The translations under genes and the position numbers were made by a program. A model generated the notes under the pieces. The model was not told where the DNA came from. It did no database searches and saw only the letters and a list, made by a program, of their open reading frames with translations. A stretch of DNA of 26,785 nucleotides from Christensenella sp. UBA6345. Lineage in GTDB: Bacteria; Bacillota; Clostridia; Christensenellales; UBA1242. Location of the stretch: NCBI GenBank assembly GCA_002437945.1, contig DJSB01000027.1:25368-52152 (forward strand), in the 5' to 3' direction. Every line of letters starts with the position of its first letter. Within the stretch, counting starts at the first letter, position 1. Below are positions 24,077-26,785 of the stretch, one piece after another.

Positions 24077-24589
24077 ATGAAAAAATTAACTTTATATAAT
24101 ATTGTTAATTTAATAATTTTGACGGGATTTATTATACTCTTGTGTCTTCAAAGGTATGTACCTTTTACAGAACTAGAGATGAAAGATTTTTGGTTTCCCG
24201 TGCTAATAATGTCACTTGGGGTATCATTACTTATAAAGGCTATTATTTTTAGAAGTGATAGTTCTACTTGGTTTGGTTCATTATTAGTATTTAATGGTTC
24301 AGTATTGTTTGCATCATTCTATCTGCCTTACAATTATACTGTGCTTTGGCCAACATTATTTTCATCTATTGCTTTTGCATCGCTTATGGTTGGTATATTC
24401 TTTAGAGACTGGTTACATTATAAGATAGCGTCATTTTTAATTATAATAAGTATTTCATTTTATTTGTATGCGTTTAATATTATTAATTTATGGTGGTTTT
24501 TAGGTGCGTTTTTCTTAACATTAATTGTTGCTGTATTTGTTGGTAGTTTGATACCAGAACGTATTTATTTAAACAAAAAGGAGAAATAA
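24077..24589 (+). CDS. Small polytopic membrane protein, unknown
   Basis: The 170-aa protein has about five to six hydrophobic helices with short loops and a basic C-terminal tail (LNKKEK). The arrangement of helix pairs with FWFPVLIMSLGVSLLIKA and LWPTLFSSIAFASLMVGI, two similar W/F-P plus helix units, resembles LiaF-type/DUF5668-like membrane modules, but no specific match can be claimed. The start has only a distant AAGGAA (24058-24063, 13 nt away), so some coupling with lgt is likely. Its stop overlaps the next ATG (TAATG), tying it to the DivIVA-domain gene. Confidence 0.75.
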   Translation: MKKLTLYNIVNLIILTGFIILLCLQRYVPFTELEMKDFWFPVLIMSLGVSLLIKAIIFRSDSSTWFGSLLVFNGSVLFASFYLPYNYTVLWPTLFSSIAFASLMVGIFFRDWLHYKIASFLIIISISFYLYAFNIINLWWFLGAFFLTLIVAVFVGSLIPERIYLNKKEK

Positions 24590-25725
24590 TGGCTAATTTT
24601 AGTATTGATAAAAAGGGCTACAACACACAAGAAGTAGACGAATATATTAATAAATTATGCTTGAAGTATGAAGAAAAATTACGTCAACAAAAAGATAGGG
24701 TTTCGGCTTTGCGTAATGAGATAGAAACTCTTAACGGAAGACTTAATAATTATGTTGATAAAGATGAGCAGATTAGTAAGGCACTTTTGTATGCTGTGGA
24801 GAAAGCCGACCAAATAGAGAATAATGCAAAAAATGTTTACAACATGGAGATTAAACGTATTAATGCATTATATTCTAGATGGGAAGAACTTTTGCTTGAA
24901 GTAGAGAATAATTGCCCAGGGGTTAATGAGAATAGATATATCAATAGCCTTATGGAAGACTTTAAGAATAGCATAACTGAAGTTAGCAAAACTGGACTTA
25001 CTCTTAATACAAAATCAATTAAAGATGACTTGAAGAATAGTTCTGATCAATTTATCAGAAATATACTTAATCGTATGGATTATGTAGTTAATAATCCTAC
25101 ACGTTCGGCAGTCCAAAATAAAAGACAGATTAGGGTAAATCCATTATTATCTACACCAGTGGAAAAAACACCAGCACCAAAATCAACACGTGCAAAAACT
25201 AGTCGTAATGTTATCGAACCAGTAAAATCCAGTGTATTAACAAAGGCTACACCAACCGCTACTGCTAAACCATCTGTGTCAAAAACTAATTCGTTAAAGC
25301 CTGTACCGGTTAAAAAACCTGTGCAAGCCGAAAAACCAATAACTACTAAAAAGACTGCAGTAAAAGTTCAACCAAAAGTTGCTGAATCGGATTCACCAAA
25401 AAGTTATAGTAGTATATCTTCAATAAGTGAAAGATTAAAACACCTTAATTTAGTTTCAAAGACTAATACAGTAGGGACAAGCAAGAAAAACGAAAGTTTG
25501 GCAGATAAGTTCTTAAATTCAGATGATGAAATTAAATTAAATGCATATTCTAAAAACTTTGCTAAAAAGAAACTAGAAAAATCTAATCCATTTATGTTTA
25601 TGGAGTACCCAGAACCTAATGAGACAGGATTTGATTTAAAAGATGCACTTAATCCAAAAGAAGATTTAGACGAGATTATGAAATCGTTTGATTTCTTTGA
25701 AGATGATAATAAGAAAAAGAAATAA
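24589..25725 (+). CDS. DivIVA-domain protein with long basic linker
   Basis: The 378-aa protein begins with the DivIVA/GpsB-type membrane-binding and coiled-coil segment: FSIDKKGYNTQEVDEYINKL (about 4-23) and a coiled coil to about 60, with a second charged helical part to about 165. A low-complexity Lys/Pro/Thr/Ser/Ala region (about 180-275) follows, then an acidic C-terminal segment. DivIVA proteins sense curved membrane and recruit partners to poles and septa; the linker suggests an adaptor with flexible reach. ATG at 24589 overlaps the stop of the previous gene, with AAAGGAG 5-6 nt away. It is about twice the length of typical DivIVA (about 160-230). Confidence 0.85.
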   Translation: MANFSIDKKGYNTQEVDEYINKLCLKYEEKLRQQKDRVSALRNEIETLNGRLNNYVDKDEQISKALLYAVEKADQIENNAKNVYNMEIKRINALYSRWEELLLEVENNCPGVNENRYINSLMEDFKNSITEVSKTGLTLNTKSIKDDLKNSSDQFIRNILNRMDYVVNNPTRSAVQNKRQIRVNPLLSTPVEKTPAPKSTRAKTSRNVIEPVKSSVLTKATPTATAKPSVSKTNSLKPVPVKKPVQAEKPITTKKTAVKVQPKVAESDSPKSYSSISSISERLKHLNLVSKTNTVGTSKKNESLADKFLNSDDEIKLNAYSKNFAKKKLEKSNPFMFMEYPEPNETGFDLKDALNPKEDLDEIMKSFDFFEDDNKKKK

Positions 25726-25730
25726 TTATT

Positions 25731-25757
25731 AAACTTCCTTAATAGGGAAGTTTTTTT
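25731..25757 (+). terminator. Terminator after the DivIVA-domain gene
   Basis: AAACTTCC (25731-25738) pairs with GGAAGTTT (25746-25753) around a 7-nt loop, then a T-run to 25757. Confidence 0.9.
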
Positions 25758-26117
25758 ATTCATAAAATTGTTATTTGATTTTTTATATACATTATATATA
25801 TAAATATTAATTAAAATATAATCATAATAAATAGGGTATAATGGTGACCAATTATATCTAAATGCATTGATGTACACTTATACTTAATAAGTTGAAATAA
25901 TAATTTAACATATGGTTAAAATAACCAAAACATTACATAAATCCTTGGTAATCAAAAAGCAAAAAATAAAATTTTATGTCTAAAAATTAAAATTTGAAAG
26001 AATGTTTTTTAAAAAATTATGTCTAAAAGAGATGAATTTTATTAAAATTTAGTAAAAGAATTAGAGTAAAATTGCCAAAAAATGCAAAACACGTGGATAT
26101 GTGTAGGAAGAATAGAT
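25758..26117. other. Gene-free AT-rich region upstream of the rrn promoter
   Basis: No gene is seen. A 12-bp direct repeat, TTATGTCTAAAA, occurs at 25974-25985 and 26017-26028 (43 bp apart). A TATAAT near 25836 has no convincing partner. The remainder is A/T-rich without recognisable signals. Confidence 0.5.
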
Positions 26118-26155
26118 AAAAAAAGATAAAAAAAGATGAAAAAAGTTTAAAAAAA
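26118..26155 (+). promoter_or_regulatory. Phased A-tract array (UP-element-like curved DNA)
   Basis: A7, A7, A6 and A7 runs begin at 26118, 26128, 26139 and 26149, spacings of 10, 11 and 10 bp, in phase with the helix, and end 3 bp before the -35. Such arrays bend DNA and act as UP elements for RNA polymerase alpha subunits at rRNA promoters. Confidence 0.8.
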
Positions 26156-26158
26156 GTG

Positions 26159-26188
26159 TTGACTTTGTGGTTAGGTATATAGTAAACT
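26159..26188 (+). promoter_or_regulatory. rrn operon promoter
   Basis: TTGACT (26159-26164) lies 18 bp before TAAACT (26183-26188). TATAGT at 26178-26183 is nearer consensus but only 13 bp away, so TAAACT is preferred. The leader to 16S would be about 180 nt. Confidence 0.6.
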
Positions 26189-26194
26189 AGCAGT

Positions 26195-26373
26195 GCGTTT
26201 AAACCGAAAGGTAAGAATGCGAAGTACAATGACAAAAGAATACAGATAAAAGACCATAAAGAAATAACAAGGTAAGATAAACGAAATTGAACCTGTTAAT
26301 TCGAATGAGTTAAAACGAACTTTACTAAAAAGTAATGAAGATAGCACAACAGTGTTATGTTCTAAGTAAGATT
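26195..26373 (+). other. 16S rRNA leader
   Basis: About 180 nt between promoter and 16S. It is rich in A and G and contains small stem-loops, for example TTTACT/AGTAA around 26320-26335 and one near 26344-26360. These probably hold the 5' arm of the pre-16S processing stem; the 3' arm lies beyond the window. A boxA-like element could not be set with confidence. Confidence 0.5.

Positions 26374-26785
<412 letters not shown>

Noticed and set aside
25404..25877. Long minus-strand frame over the DivIVA-domain gene end
   Set aside because: Antisense shadow of a biased coding region; runs through the terminator and AT-rich spacer.
26023..26235. Minus-strand 70-codon frame with many Phe
   Set aside because: It is the complement of the A-tract array and rrn promoter, giving a Phe-rich chance frame.

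Overview
The window is AT-rich DNA (roughly 30% GC by eye) with Gram-positive type signals: AAGGAG/AAAGGGGG ribosome binding sites, sigma-A-like promoters and hairpin plus T-run terminators. It uses the standard code, with some TTG starts. A PFL/PFL-activase operon, a SpoVD-like PBP with a PASTA domain, DivIVA-like and CYTH-like proteins, and a 16S 5' end with a Clostridia-like pattern point to an anaerobic low-GC Firmicute of the Clostridia, probably an uncultured lineage. Genus cannot be read from this sequence.

Layout. 1-2525: a 5'-cut metallophosphoesterase, tRNA-Thr(CGU), a Nudix hydrolase, the decayed 3' tail of a MATE transporter, and a UDG-superfamily (deoxyinosine glycosylase-like) repair enzyme. 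2656-5925: pflB-pflA, with its own promoter and terminator. 5991-8857: an accessory-looking stretch with a divergent Nudix protein, two overlapping paralogous genes of CHAT/caspase-like character (the first with the His/Cys dyad replaced, the second with it intact), and a PHP phosphoesterase. 9163-20679: a division and cell wall (dcw) cluster in the order mraZ, rsmH, ftsL-like, spoVD/ftsI, a terminator and new promoter, then murE, mraY, murD, ftsW, a terminator, murA, ftsQ. murF, murG, murB/murC, ftsA and ftsZ are absent from this segment. 20691-22793: an unrecognised 471-aa protein facing a CYTH-like gene on the minus strand, with a shared bidirectional terminator. 22861-23123: gene-free DNA with several stem-loops. 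23124-25757: lgt, a small polytopic membrane protein and a DivIVA-domain protein. 25758-26785: a gene-free stretch, a helically phased A-tract array, an rrn promoter and leader, and the first ~410 nt of 16S rRNA.

How it fits together. The dcw genes supply the enzymes from UDP-GlcNAc enolpyruvyl transfer (MurA) through MurD/MurE ligation and lipid I formation (MraY) to septal polymerisation and cross-linking (FtsW, SpoVD/FtsI), with FtsL/FtsQ as scaffold and MraZ as probable autoregulator through exact 10-bp repeats over its -35 region. The DivIVA-domain protein downstream of lgt probably belongs to the same polar/septal growth machinery. The most novel-looking locus is the CHAT/caspase-like active/degenerate pair at 6695-7745.
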